From contig NZ_CANMZW010000026.1 of the NCBI RefSeq assembly GCF_947502445.1, positions 1 through 64,000 on the forward strand: a stretch of DNA of 64,000 bases, given 5' to 3'. This document shows, piece by piece, positions 8,816 to 16,469 of the stretch. This DNA comes from an uncultured Brevibacillus sp. (GTDB taxonomy: Bacteria > Bacillota > Bacilli > Brevibacillales > Brevibacillaceae). The notes beneath the pieces were generated by a model. That model did not search any database and was not told the DNA's origin. It was given only the letters and a program-made list of their open reading frames with translations. The position numbers and the translations under genes are program-made. How positions within the stretch are numbered: position 1 is the first letter of the stretch; each line of letters starts with the position of its first letter.

Positions 8816-9286
8816 TTATTTTTGCAACTCTTCTTGTATGAATTGGAGCACTTCCTGTACGTGTCCCTTTACCTTTACTTTCGGCCATACTTTTGCGATA
8901 TTGCCTTCTTTATCAATCACAAACGTGGAGCGCTCGATCCCCATGTACTCCCGTCCGTACATTTTTTTCAATACCCATACTCCGTACGCTTCCGCCACTT
9001 CATGATCCGGGTCTGCCAACAGCGTGAATGGCAGCTCATGCTTGGCAATGAACTTGTCATGCGACTTCACCGTATCTGGGCTAATCCCCAGCACAATCGT
9101 ATCCAGCTCGGAAAACTTAGGATGGAAATCGCGAAAATCGCATGCTTCCGTCGTACAACCCGGTGTCATATCCTTAGGATAAAAATAAAGCACAACATTT
9201 TTTCCGTGAAACTGGGAAAGTGAGATCGTCTGATTGTCGCTTGCCTGCAATGTAAATGGAGGAGCGGCTTGTCCGATCGCGGTCAT
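8816..9286 (-). CDS. bcp: Thiol peroxidase Bcp (peroxiredoxin)
   Basis: 156 residues. The thioredoxin fold carries the peroxidatic cysteine C44 and resolving cysteine C49 in TPGCTTEACDF, the atypical 2-Cys arrangement of Bcp/PrxQ. It reduces hydrogen and organic peroxides with thioredoxin. Start at ATG 9286 after a GAAGGG site; an upstream ATG at 9331 gives an extra 15 residues not found in the family. It corresponds to B. subtilis YgaF, which sits next to perR there. No Per box was seen upstream. Confidence 0.92.
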   Translation of the reverse strand: MTAIGQAAPPFTLQASDNQTISLSQFHGKNVVLYFYPKDMTPGCTTEACDFRDFHPKFSELDTIVLGISPDTVKSHDKFIAKHELPFTLLADPDHEVAEAYGVWVLKKMYGREYMGIERSTFVIDKEGNIAKVWPKVKVKGHVQEVLQFIQEELQK

Positions 9287-9528
9287 GCTATCCCTTCTTT
9301 CTACTTTTGTCCTGGAATTTACTTGTCCCATTTTACCACAAGCTGACAGTCACTTCATCTGTATACACGTTGCGCTTTCGAGCAGAAAACGCTAGAATTA
9401 ATTAAGAAAAATTAAGAACAGGTTGTTGTAAGTCTCGGAACGTTTAAGCTATGTAGCACTCACACTGTGAAGTACTTAAATATTCCTACACAAAAATTTG
9501 GCCTAGTCAGTTGGATGGTGAGAAATGC

Positions 9529-10137
9529 ATGAAAGAGTTTTTTGAAGTAACGGACCCGGAAGCATTAAAATCCCTTGCTATAGCCGAACGTGTTAAAATT
9601 TTGGAACTTTTCGAGGATCTGGAGCCACGGACAGCCAAACAAATCGCTACAGAATTGGGCGAAAACGCTGCTCGCCTTCACTACCATGTGAAAGAGCTCG
9701 TGCGCGTTGGTTTGTTGGAACAGGTAGATACTCGTGTAAAAGGTTCCATTGTTGAGAAATACTACGAGCCGGTTGCCAAGGTGATTCAGGTTAAGCTTCA
9801 ACTCATGATTGAGGAAAATGCACAACAACTGAGTGATGTGATGTTTACTCCATTCCGCACGACGGAAAAGGATCTCATGCGCACACTCAACCGTTTTGTT
9901 GCCAGTGATCGGGATGTTCGTAAAGAGTACAAGCATACCTTCGCGTTCAATTTGACTGAATTCTATTTAAGTCAAGAAGAGCGCAATCAATTGGTTGACG
10001 AAATTAGTGAACTGCTTCACAAGTACAAAGGCTTTAAAAATGAAGATGGACGTCGCAAATTCAAGTTTTTCGATGTTCTTTTTCCATTGACTCCTGCAGA
10101 TCCAACAGATGATCCAGAAGAACCGTTTGACGATTAA
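9529..10137 (+). CDS. Winged-helix (ArsR-like) transcriptional regulator
   Basis: 202 residues. The N-terminal 75 residues form a winged helix (AERVKILELF, TAKQIATEL, ARLHYHVKELVRVGLLEQ), and the rest is a charged helical domain with an acidic tail (DPTDDPEEPFDD). The N-terminal domain is of the HTH_20/ArsR-like type. No metal-binding CxC motif is visible, so the ligand is unknown. The ATG at 9529 follows GGTGAG by six bases; an in-frame TTG at 9511 lacks a site. It stands alone with its own terminator. Confidence 0.78.
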   Translation: MKEFFEVTDPEALKSLAIAERVKILELFEDLEPRTAKQIATELGENAARLHYHVKELVRVGLLEQVDTRVKGSIVEKYYEPVAKVIQVKLQLMIEENAQQLSDVMFTPFRTTEKDLMRTLNRFVASDRDVRKEYKHTFAFNLTEFYLSQEERNQLVDEISELLHKYKGFKNEDGRRKFKFFDVLFPLTPADPTDDPEEPFDD

Positions 10138-10160
10138 GATGAATAATCAAGTCAGCTGAG

Positions 10161-10186
10161 AAAACCATCTATGACGATGGTTTTCT
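10161..10186 (+). terminator. Terminator of the winged-helix regulator gene
   Basis: Arms AAAACCATC and GATGGTTTT are followed by CTTTC. Confidence 0.75.
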
Positions 10187-10203
10187 TTCGCAGCCTTGAA
10201 TGC

Positions 10204-10247
10204 AAAAAGGTGCATCCAGTGATTCTTTCGCCAGACGCACCCTTTTC
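10204..10247 (-). terminator. proS terminator
   Basis: Minus-strand hairpin with outer arms AAAAGGGTGC and GCACCTTTTT just after the proS stop codon. Confidence 0.75.
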
Positions 10248-10261
10248 TTTATCTTTCAGAA

Positions 10262-11728
10262 TTAATAAGCGCGACCAAACCAGACAGTTTGCTGCGATTC
10301 TTTGCCACAGCAAATGCAGTTTTGTTTCGTTACTGGTGGTTCAAATGGAATGTTGCGGGAAGTAAATTTGGTTTCTTCCTTCACTTTGGACTCGCATTGA
10401 TCATCACCGCACCAACCTGCCAGCACCCAGCCGCTCGTTGTATTTTCACTCTCGCTCTTGGCAATGTGAGCTGACAATTGCTCCAGCGTATCGATGTCCA
10501 GATGAGAGTTCTGCTCGCGAAACTCCAGCGCTTTTTGGAACATGTTTTGTTGAATCTCTTCCAACAGCTTCGCTACAGTTTGAGCGATCCCCTCGAGTGG
10601 TACCGTTACTTTTTCACCTGTATCCCGGCGAGCGAGGATGACCTGACCGTTGTCTACATCACGTGGTCCAAGCTCCAGACGCAAAGGTACACCGCGCATT
10701 TCCCATTCGTTGAATTTCCAGCCTGGCGTCTCTTCACGCAGATCGGCACGAACACGTACACCTGCCGCTTTTATTTCGTCAAAGAGTGGATCGAACGCCT
10801 CCATCACCTTTTCTCGCAGCTTCATCGGCCCGACCGGAATCATAATGACTTGAGTAGGAGCCATGCGCGGTGGCAATGCCAGACCTCGATCATCGCCATG
10901 TACCATGATCATCGAGCCAATCAGACGCGTCGATGTTCCCCACGAGGTGGTGTGAACATATTTAAATTGGTTGTCGCGATCCAGAAACTTGATTTCAAAG
11001 CCACGTGCAAATTTATCCCCCAAATAGTGTGAGGTCCCTGCCTGCACGGCTTTTCCATCCTTCATCATCGCTTCGATGGAATACGTATCTACTGCTCCAG
11101 CGAAACGTTCACTCGGCGTTTTTTGTCCCTTCCAAACCGGAATCGCCAGCTCCTGCTCGACGACCTCTCTGTAAATCTCCAGCATTTGCATCGTTTCCTG
11201 GCGTGCTTCCTCTTCTGTGACGTGTGCCGTATGACCTTCCTGCCAAAGGAACTCGGATGTACGGAGGAAAGGCATCGTGCGCTTTTCCCAACGAAACACA
11301 TTCGCCCACTGATTGATGAGTACTGGCAGGTCACGGTAGCTTTGAATCCACTGGCTGTACATATGACCGATGATCGTTTCCGAGGTAGGACGCAGCGCCA
11401 GCTTTTCCTCCAGCGGCTCTCCTCCTGCTTCCGTCACCCAAGGAAGCTCTGGATTGAAGCCCTCGATATGTTCTTTTTCTTTCTGGAAAAAGGACTCTGG
11501 AATGAGCATCGGGAAATAAGCATTCCGGTGACCCGTCTCCTTGAAGCGCTTGTTCATCGCCTCCTGGATTCTCTCCCATAGCTCAAACCCGTCCGGCTTG
11601 AAAACGATACAGCCGCGCACTGGCGTATAATCCATTAAATCGGCTTTTTTGATCGCGTCGATGTACCAGCGCGAGAAGTCTTCTGCTTGTGGCGTAATTT
11701 CTTTTACAAACGCTTTTTCCTCTTTCAT
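10262..11728 (-). CDS. proS: Prolyl-tRNA synthetase, archaeal/eukaryotic-type (ProS type 3)
   Basis: 488 residues, the length of the short archaeal/eukaryotic-like ProRS rather than the 570-residue bacterial type with an inserted editing domain. Class II motifs include RPTSETIIGHMYSQWI and FLRTSEFLWQEGHTAH. The C-terminal zinc-binding-like tail has CGDDQC and CICCGK. It charges tRNA-Pro with proline. The leader carries a proline-type T-box, so expression should rise when tRNA-Pro is uncharged. A second, bacterial-type ProRS may exist elsewhere in the genome, as in some Bacillota. Confidence 0.93.
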   Translation of the reverse strand: MKEEKAFVKEITPQAEDFSRWYIDAIKKADLMDYTPVRGCIVFKPDGFELWERIQEAMNKRFKETGHRNAYFPMLIPESFFQKEKEHIEGFNPELPWVTEAGGEPLEEKLALRPTSETIIGHMYSQWIQSYRDLPVLINQWANVFRWEKRTMPFLRTSEFLWQEGHTAHVTEEEARQETMQMLEIYREVVEQELAIPVWKGQKTPSERFAGAVDTYSIEAMMKDGKAVQAGTSHYLGDKFARGFEIKFLDRDNQFKYVHTTSWGTSTRLIGSMIMVHGDDRGLALPPRMAPTQVIMIPVGPMKLREKVMEAFDPLFDEIKAAGVRVRADLREETPGWKFNEWEMRGVPLRLELGPRDVDNGQVILARRDTGEKVTVPLEGIAQTVAKLLEEIQQNMFQKALEFREQNSHLDIDTLEQLSAHIAKSESENTTSGWVLAGWCGDDQCESKVKEETKFTSRNIPFEPPVTKQNCICCGKESQQTVWFGRAY

Positions 11729-11778
11729 CGTCTACGCTCCTTCTCGGACTTATTCATTGATTTTTCCTTTTGAAATGC

Positions 11779-12035
11779 AAAAAATCCCCCATCCCAAAAA
11801 AGGGACGGAGGATCAAACATCCGCGGTACCACCCTGATTGATTGTAGCGACTAGCGCTCAATCCGCTCAAAAGTCCCGATAACGGCGGGGCATCCGGCAC
11901 GGCTCTTCGCCAGCGGCTTGAGGATGGGGTGCAGGTATGCCTGTGTATCAGCCTTCCAGACTAGGGCTGACTCTCTGTGACCAGGGGATAGCTGCGGTCC
12001 TTTCATTGCCTTTGTGTGTGCGCAAGTTTCTTTAA
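11779..12035 (-). ncRNA. T-box riboswitch of proS
   Basis: The minus strand carries the invariant T-box AGGGTGGTACCGCGG (11821-11835), followed by an intrinsic terminator (ATCC...GGGAT arms, 11784-11813, then a T run). Upstream, stem I contains AGAGAG and a CTGG loop. A CCU triplet (proline) at 11933-11935 on the 3' side of stem I, followed by G, sits where the specifier codon is expected. Uncharged tRNA-Pro would favour the antiterminator and proS transcription. Confidence 0.92.
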
Positions 12036-12041
12036 CACAGT

Positions 12042-12070
12042 ATGTTAACAAGTTCCTCTGCTCTTGTCAA
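12042..12070 (-). promoter_or_regulatory. proS/T-box promoter
   Basis: Minus-strand -35 TTGACA (12065-12070), 17-base spacer, -10 TAACAT (12042-12047). The -35 overlaps the stop codon of the gene remnant upstream. Confidence 0.7.
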
Positions 12071-12195
12071 TGTGTGGCATGAGCACTCACGATCAAATGC
12101 TCGCGCAGGCATTTCAGCTTTTCCCAATGAAAGGCAGCATTCGGTTCGTGGCCAAAATATCGGTAGGCGCGGATCTGCTTTTCCGTTGTTTGCAA
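12067..12195 (-). pseudogene. C-terminal remnant of an unidentified small protein
   Basis: A minus-strand frame reads about 40 protein-like residues (RAYRYFGHEPNAAFHWEK, then a Leu/Arg-rich helix) ending at a TGA within the proS -35 box. No start codon or binding site precedes it; upstream the sequence turns directly into a different reading frame belonging to a sugar-phosphate isomerase fragment. It looks like the 3' end of a gene left at a deletion junction. I do not recognise the protein. Confidence 0.45.
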
Positions 12196-12199
12196 AAGC

Positions 12200-12466
12200 G
12201 AGCAAATCGACAAAGCCAGCCAGGCCTTTTGAGTCCCGTCGATAATCTTTGAAATGCACCTTCACGATCCGCTTGCCCAAGATGCGAATCCACTGCTCCG
12301 GATAGCCAAACGCGACCACATTGCCGACATCGAAAAAGACGCGTACCCACGGCGATCCAATCTTGTCGATGAAGTCTCGCATCTTTAGCGGAGAGAGCAA
12401 AAACTGGTTCCAAATGTTCTCTACCCCGATCACAGCCTTCTTCTCTTTCGCGTATGGCGCAAGCTC
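12200..12466 (-). pseudogene. Middle fragment of a sugar-phosphate isomerase/epimerase (TIM barrel)
   Basis: About 88 codons match the centre of the AP-endonuclease-2-like TIM-barrel isomerases: ELAPYAKEKKAVIGVEN, SPLKMRDFIDKIGSP, FFDVGNV and RIVKVHFKDYRR. The metal-ligand region is therefore partly there, but the first about 120 and last about 60 residues expected for a 275-residue enzyme are missing. The right end abuts a regulator fragment on the other strand, the left end a third fragment. A dead remnant. Confidence 0.75.
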
Positions 12467-12629
12467 GATCAAGGAAGTCATCGCGCTGGTGGATAAAACC
12501 AAGTTCGGCAAATCATCGCTGGTGACAGTCTGCGATATGGATGATATTACAACCATGATCACAAATGAGGACGATGGCACAATTCGCAAGGAAATGGCTC
12601 ATTTTAACGGGAAGCTTGTTCTGGTGTAA
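12463..12629 (+). pseudogene. C-terminal fragment of a DeoR/GlpR-family regulator
   Basis: The plus strand reads about 54 residues typical of the sugar-phosphate-binding C-terminus of DeoR-family repressors: KEVIALVDKTKFGKSSLV, then a TMITN segment and a natural stop at 12627-12629. The DNA-binding and ligand-binding N-terminal 200 residues are absent; the sequence to the left is the opposite-strand isomerase fragment. It joins that fragment within a few bases. Confidence 0.72.
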
Positions 12630-12672
12630 ATTCTGCGGGCTTTTCATGGCAGGCCTTGTATCAAACAAAAAA

Positions 12673-12701
12673 GACCTCCGTCCCACATCGGGACAGAGGC
12701 C
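12673..12701 (-). terminator. Terminator of the riboflavin transporter gene
   Basis: Minus-strand hairpin GGCCTCTGTCCC/GGGACGGAGGTC followed by TTTTTTG. Confidence 0.85.
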
Positions 12702-12737
12702 TCAAATCCAATATGCTTATCGTGATTTCTCTGTTCG

Positions 12738-13349
12738 TTATTTCTCTGTTCTCACTTGCAATCTCGGCGCCAGTTTGGCGAATACCGGATACGCAACCAA
12801 CGAGAGGACTACTCCCTTGAAAAGGTTAAACGGCACGATACCCACCAAGACAAGCGACCAGATGCTTGTCGCATTGAACATCTGAAGCAATTGTTCAATC
12901 GGCATTTGATACAACACAGCGTAAGCCGGCAAGAGCACGTACGCATTGGCAATCGCCATAACGATCGTCAGCAGCAGTGTCCCCAAAGCGAGACCTGTCA
13001 AGAAGCCTTTTTTCCCTTTGCCCAATCGCTGCATATAGATTGCCGGCAAAATAAAGCACGCACCCGCAATCACGTTGGAAACTTCACCTATAATCAGCCC
13101 ATCTGTATTTTTCAAGAGCATGTGCAGTGTGTTTTTTATTACTTCGATAAAGACGCCTGCTACGGGACCAAACATAAGTCCTCCGATCAGCGCTGGCAGC
13201 GTACTGAAATCCAGCTTCAAAAAGCTAGGCATCAGTGGAATCGGAACCTCCAGGTATTGCAAAATAAAGGCAACCGCAGCCAGCATCGGAATCGTCACCA
13301 GCTTTTGGGTTGAGCGCGCGCGCGAAGTATGCAGCGCTGTTTCTTTCAT
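12738..13349 (-). CDS. ribU: ECF transporter S component for riboflavin (RibU)
   Basis: 203 residues with about six membrane helices. The N-terminal part LVTIPMLAAVAFILQY and KLDFSTLPALIGG is typical of ECF S components, which bind the vitamin and dock on a shared EcfAAT energy module. The FMN riboswitch in the leader identifies riboflavin as the substrate. Start ATG 13349 (MKETAL) lies nine bases after GGGAG; an in-frame ATG at 13358 overlaps the binding site. The EcfA/EcfT genes are not in the window. Confidence 0.88.
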   Translation of the reverse strand: MKETALHTSRARSTQKLVTIPMLAAVAFILQYLEVPIPLMPSFLKLDFSTLPALIGGLMFGPVAGVFIEVIKNTLHMLLKNTDGLIIGEVSNVIAGACFILPAIYMQRLGKGKKGFLTGLALGTLLLTIVMAIANAYVLLPAYAVLYQMPIEQLLQMFNATSIWSLVLVGIVPFNLFKGVVLSLVAYPVFAKLAPRLQVRTEK

Positions 13350-13500
13350 GTGTACCATCTCCCAAGTATTTTTTTCCTTCTTGAGGAATGGCAACAGTGG
13401 TCGTGAATCCACACGTCTTTGAAAGCCTGTCGTAAGCAAAGTGTATTCAAAAAACCTGGCTGCCCCAAAGCTTTGGCAGAGCCGAGGCCGCACTTATACG

Positions 13501-13533
13501 AAAAAGCCCTGAGGATAATATCTCCTCAGGGCT
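13501..13533 (-). terminator. FMN riboswitch expression-platform terminator
   Basis: Minus-strand hairpin AGCCCTGAGG/CCTCAGGGCT followed by TTTTT lies between the FMN aptamer and the ribU start. It would stop transcription when FMN is bound. Confidence 0.82.
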
Positions 13534-13668
13534 GGTACAAGCGCATGACAAATAGCTCGCGCAAAAAATGGGTACGAGAAACTAGCAGGAAGATTTTTCA
13601 TAAATCACCCTTGCGTCTCATCCCGTTTGCACAGGCAAACAAGCACGTGTGGTAAACGTACTGTCGTC

Positions 13669-13822
13669 ATCCTTCTCCCATCCAGACTGTACTGTCGGCT
13701 CTGGAATCTCACCAGATCCTGCACTCCGTCGCTTTTCATAGCTAGGGAGGCTCGCGGGCTTAACACGCTACATAAGCATGATCACCGCCGGTCGGGAATT
13801 TCACCCTGCCCCGAAGGAATGT
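13669..13822 (-). ncRNA. FMN riboswitch (RFN element)
   Basis: The minus strand carries the conserved RFN blocks in order: TTCGGGGCAGGGTG, AATTCCCGACCGGCGGTGAT, AGCCCGCGAGCC, TGGTGAGATTCCAGAGCCG and ACAGTCTGGATGGGAGAAGG. It controls ribU through the downstream terminator. Confidence 0.96.
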
Positions 13823-13839
13823 GAAGTTGTATACAGCAT

Positions 13840-13867
13840 ATTATACTGCTGTTTTTTGATTTGACAA
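13840..13867 (-). promoter_or_regulatory. Promoter of the FMN riboswitch/ribU transcript
   Basis: Minus-strand -35 TTGTCA (13862-13867), 16-base spacer, -10 TATAAT (13840-13845), about 20 bases before the aptamer. Confidence 0.7.
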
Positions 13868-14190
13868 TAGTGGAAAGTGGCAAAACGACATTTTTTAATC
13901 AATTTTTCCGATGTGTTTAATGTGAATTATCTTGAACTATCCTTAATTACTCTGTAGCTTAGCGATTTTCTACACTCAAATATTGAACGTCTCCCTTTCG
14001 CCATGTTATAGTTGATGTACAATTAGTGGTTTGCATAGAGTTGCTTTTAGCTTATCATTTACAATAGCGTATCTCGCATTATGAATTTTTCTTTTCTGAA
14101 TCGGATATAAATAAAACCATAGGTGTTGGCGCACCTACGGCTACCTCAACAGACGTTCCCACAAGGGATCGGCTCATATTGGTTTACAGC
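13868..14190. other. Intergenic stretch without a gene
   Basis: No coding frame with a binding site was seen. The right part holds a short inverted repeat AGGTG/CACCT (about 14121-14135) and a block (about 14149-14180) that recurs in inverted orientation at 14682-14712. By analogy with type I toxin-antitoxin loci, a plus-strand antisense RNA to the holin-like toxin could start in this stretch and end at the terminator at 14192-14228, but no convincing promoter was identified. Confidence 0.4.
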
Positions 14191-14191
14191 G

Positions 14192-14228
14192 AAAAGACCG
14201 CCTAGCCTGCTAAGCTCAAGGGCGGTCT
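14192..14228. terminator. Shared terminator at the 3' end of the holin-like toxin gene
   Basis: Arms AGACCGCC and GGCGGTCT with T-rich sequence on both strands. It overlaps the toxin stop codon. Confidence 0.75.
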
Positions 14229-14310
14229 ATTTCTTTTTGAGGTAAGTTAACAAAGCGAGGATGAACATGCCAAACATAAACATGAGCGTCAACGCTTGAA
14301 AAACCTCCAT
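14227..14310 (-). CDS. Putative holin-like toxin (type I toxin-antitoxin peptide)
   Basis: 27 residues: an acidic start (MEVFQAL), one hydrophobic helix (TLMFMFGMFILALLTYL) and a Lys-Lys-Lys tail. This is the layout of the Hol_Tox/TxpA-BsrG group of membrane peptides, whose translation is held down by an overlapping antisense RNA. Of two in-frame ATGs (14316 and 14310), the second has the better gap to GAGGGGGTG. A promoter lies about 75 bases upstream, and the 3' end carries a bidirectional terminator. Toxicity and the antisense RNA are inferred from family resemblance. Confidence 0.75.
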   Translation of the reverse strand: MEVFQALTLMFMFGMFILALLTYLKKK

Positions 14311-14389
14311 CAGCATCACCCCCTCGCTGTAAGAAGTGAGAGAGTGAGCCGACCACCCTTGAGTGAGCCCGTCCTATTGAATTGTCTTA

Positions 14390-14418
14390 ATTTTACGGGA
14401 AGTATTAGCAAAAGACAA
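14390..14418 (-). promoter_or_regulatory. Promoter of the holin-like toxin
   Basis: Minus-strand -35 TTGTCT (14413-14418), 17-base spacer, -10 TAAAAT (14390-14395), giving an approximately 70-base leader. Confidence 0.6.
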
Positions 14419-14485
14419 TTCCCATTGCAAATGAATTCATCAAAAGCGGCCGCCGATTTCTCCTCGGTATCCTAAGAGAATTTAG

Positions 14486-14607
14486 GCCCCCACCCCTTGC
14501 CCACCTCAAAGAAAATAACAGCCATCAGTGGTGTGAGTGCCACATATGGTTTCCAAGCCTCTTGCCGCAAAAACTACGCTGCCAGGTAGACTCTGACAAA
14601 AGTAAAT
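14486..14607 (-). pseudogene. Decayed copy of the 3' part of an ABC-2 permease gene
   Basis: Bases 14508-14607 align without gaps to about 14939-15037 of the intact permease gene nearby, at roughly 80 percent identity by eye. The translation keeps ALTPLMAVIFF and FLR but has an in-frame stop where the intact protein has a tyrosine (AAYFLR). It is a remnant of a tandem paralogue. Confidence 0.75.
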
Positions 14608-14610
14608 AAA

Positions 14611-14712
14611 TACGTTGACCAAAAAGAAATAGACCGCCCTTGAGTCGACAGCTCTGCGGTCTATTTCACATCCAGTATTGAGCCGCCCCCTTGTGGGAAG
14701 CGTCTATTGTGC
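14611..14712 (+). repeat. Inverted remnant of the holin-like toxin 3' region
   Basis: The plus strand reads LTKKK-stop followed by AGACCGCCCTTGAG (14611-14644), matching the minus-strand end of the toxin gene (stop at 14227-14229 plus its terminator). A second block at 14682-14712 (GAGCCG...CCTTGTGGGAA) matches the complement of 14149-14180. A hairpin with arms AAATAGACCGC/GCGGTCTATTT spans 14627-14666. The toxin's membrane helix is gone, so this copy is non-coding. Confidence 0.65.
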
Positions 14713-14713
14713 A

Positions 14714-14747
14714 GACCGTCCCGGTTGCAGCCGGGCGGTCTTTTTTT
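14714..14747 (+). terminator. Plus-strand terminator
   Basis: Strong GACCGTCCCGG/CCGGGCGGTC hairpin followed by seven T. No intact plus-strand gene precedes it; it probably belonged to the decayed toxin module. Confidence 0.8.
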
Positions 14748-14873
14748 GTTACTTGTTACTTTTAATATTACCACAACAACAGTGAAATAAAAATAATGAA
14801 TAGACATCTGTCTGCCTATCTGCAAAACAAAGGAATCTCCATCAGGTTATGCCATGTATAGCGAGGCTAGTCC

Positions 14874-15671
14874 TTACGACCCCGCTCCCCTGTACTTTGT
14901 CACTCCCCAGTTCCAAACTAAGAGGCCCACCCCGAAGAAAATAACAGCCATCAACGGAGTAAGTGCCGCATACGTATACCAAACCTCTTTGCGCAAAAAA
15001 TAAGCTGCCGGATATACTCCGACGAAAGCAAATGGCAGGACGTAAGTGAGGACAAAACGAATGACCTTGTTGTACACATCAACCGGATAGCGCCCGTACT
15101 GCTGAATGTTGTAAATCATCGGGGTGATCCCTGTCCGCGAGTCGGAGAAAAAGCTGACGGCGGCAATCGCTGTGTACACGCCTCCATAGATGAGCGCACC
15201 GCTAATGACGAGTCCGATAAAAATCAGCGGGTCATACCAGTAAAACGACAGCTCCAGCTGAAAGGCCGCATAGCCCATGATGATCAAGCCGGTAATGACA
15301 CCAAAGATCCGGTCCGGGGCGATCGATTCTAGACAGACTTGTGCCAGATTGTGAATCGGTCTGGTCAAAATGCGGTCCATTTCCCCACGGATGATATAGC
15401 GCTCATTGAAATCCCAGAAGCCGAAAAACATGGAGAACAGTGCATACGGAACCAAAAAGAATCCGTAGATGAAAATGATTTCATCGCGCGTCCATTCCTT
15501 CATCATCGGAACATGTGTAAACACGACAATAATAAACACCAGGTTGATCAGCTCGGAAATCAGGTTGGATACAAGATCGCCGAGAAAGTCAGCACGATAC
15601 GCAAGCCTTGTTTTAAAATATTGCCCCAGGTAGTCTGCGAAAATGCCGATGATATGCTTGATGTTTTGCAT
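14874..15671 (-). CDS. ABC-2 type permease subunit (COG3694-like)
   Basis: 265 residues with six membrane helices. It begins with a cytosolic MQNIKHIIGIFADYLG segment and carries the family feature EMDRILTRPI after the second helix. Together with the next two genes it forms the conserved COG4586-COG4587-COG3694 exporter, of unknown substrate. ATG 15671 follows GGAGGG; only three bases separate it from the upstream permease gene. Confidence 0.84.
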   Translation of the reverse strand: MQNIKHIIGIFADYLGQYFKTRLAYRADFLGDLVSNLISELINLVFIIVVFTHVPMMKEWTRDEIIFIYGFFLVPYALFSMFFGFWDFNERYIIRGEMDRILTRPIHNLAQVCLESIAPDRIFGVITGLIIMGYAAFQLELSFYWYDPLIFIGLVISGALIYGGVYTAIAAVSFFSDSRTGITPMIYNIQQYGRYPVDVYNKVIRFVLTYVLPFAFVGVYPAAYFLRKEVWYTYAALTPLMAVIFFGVGLLVWNWGVTKYRGAGS

Positions 15672-15674
15672 GAT

Positions 15675-16469
15675 CTACCCTCCTTGCACGACCAGCTTGC
15701 TTTTGGCTCTACGCCAGAGAAGCAAGATGGGAACCAGAATCACAAACATCCAGATGACCTGAAATCCAATCAGCTCCCACGCCCGTGACGGGGTGATTGC
15801 ACCTGTAAAGATCAGGCTCGGATAATAGTTGATTGCTTGAAACGGCAAAAAGCCCATAACGGTTTGCACCCAGCCCGGGAAAAAGCTGATAGGTAGCACG
15901 AGACCGGACATCAGATCGACAACTACCCGTTTTGCACGCATCATCCCGTCGTTGCGGAACAGGAAAAATGTGAACAAGCCTGTCAGCAAATTGACCTGTG
16001 TGTTAATTAAAAAGGCGAACATCAAGCTGATGAGATACAAGCCCCACCCTGTCGCCGTAGCCGGGAAGCTGAACGGTATGATCAAGCTTATGAGGAAGAT
16101 ACCCGGACCCGCAAAAAACAGAAAACGGAAAATCCCTTCGCCAAATGCCTGCGCCGTTTTCACCGTAAGATAGTTATACGGCCGGATCATCTCGATCGCG
16201 ACCTTGCCCTCTCGCACATCCTGGGCTATTTCTGTGTCGATGTTATTGAAGTAAAAGGCACGGGACATCCAGGCGATTGCGACGTAGGACGTCATTTGCT
16301 CGACAGAAAGACCGCCAAGCTGCTGCTGTCCGCCGTAGATCGCTCCCCATAAAAAGTAGTACGCTCCAATATTGATGGCGTAAATGATGATGCCGCTGTA
16401 GTAGTTCACCCGATAGGCAAGCATGGTCAAAAAGCGCATGCGAATCAGTTCCATGTAAAGCTTACGCAT
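15675..16469 (-). CDS. ABC-2 type permease subunit (COG4587-like)
   Basis: 264 residues, six membrane helices, with the family segment KVAIEMIRPYNYL after helix 2. It is the partner permease of the neighbouring subunit. Its start overlaps the end of the ATPase gene by eight bases, which points to translational coupling. Confidence 0.84.
   Translation of the reverse strand: MRKLYMELIRMRFLTMLAYRVNYYSGIIIYAINIGAYYFLWGAIYGGQQQLGGLSVEQMTSYVAIAWMSRAFYFNNIDTEIAQDVREGKVAIEMIRPYNYLTVKTAQAFGEGIFRFLFFAGPGIFLISLIIPFSFPATATGWGLYLISLMFAFLINTQVNLLTGLFTFFLFRNDGMMRAKRVVVDLMSGLVLPISFFPGWVQTVMGFLPFQAINYYPSLIFTGAITPSRAWELIGFQVIWMFVILVPILLLWRRAKSKLVVQGG

Noticed and set aside
13868..14190. Promoter for an antisense RNA to the toxin
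   Set aside because: A TATAAA at 14106-14111 is present, but no -35 at a normal distance was found, so no promoter was listed.
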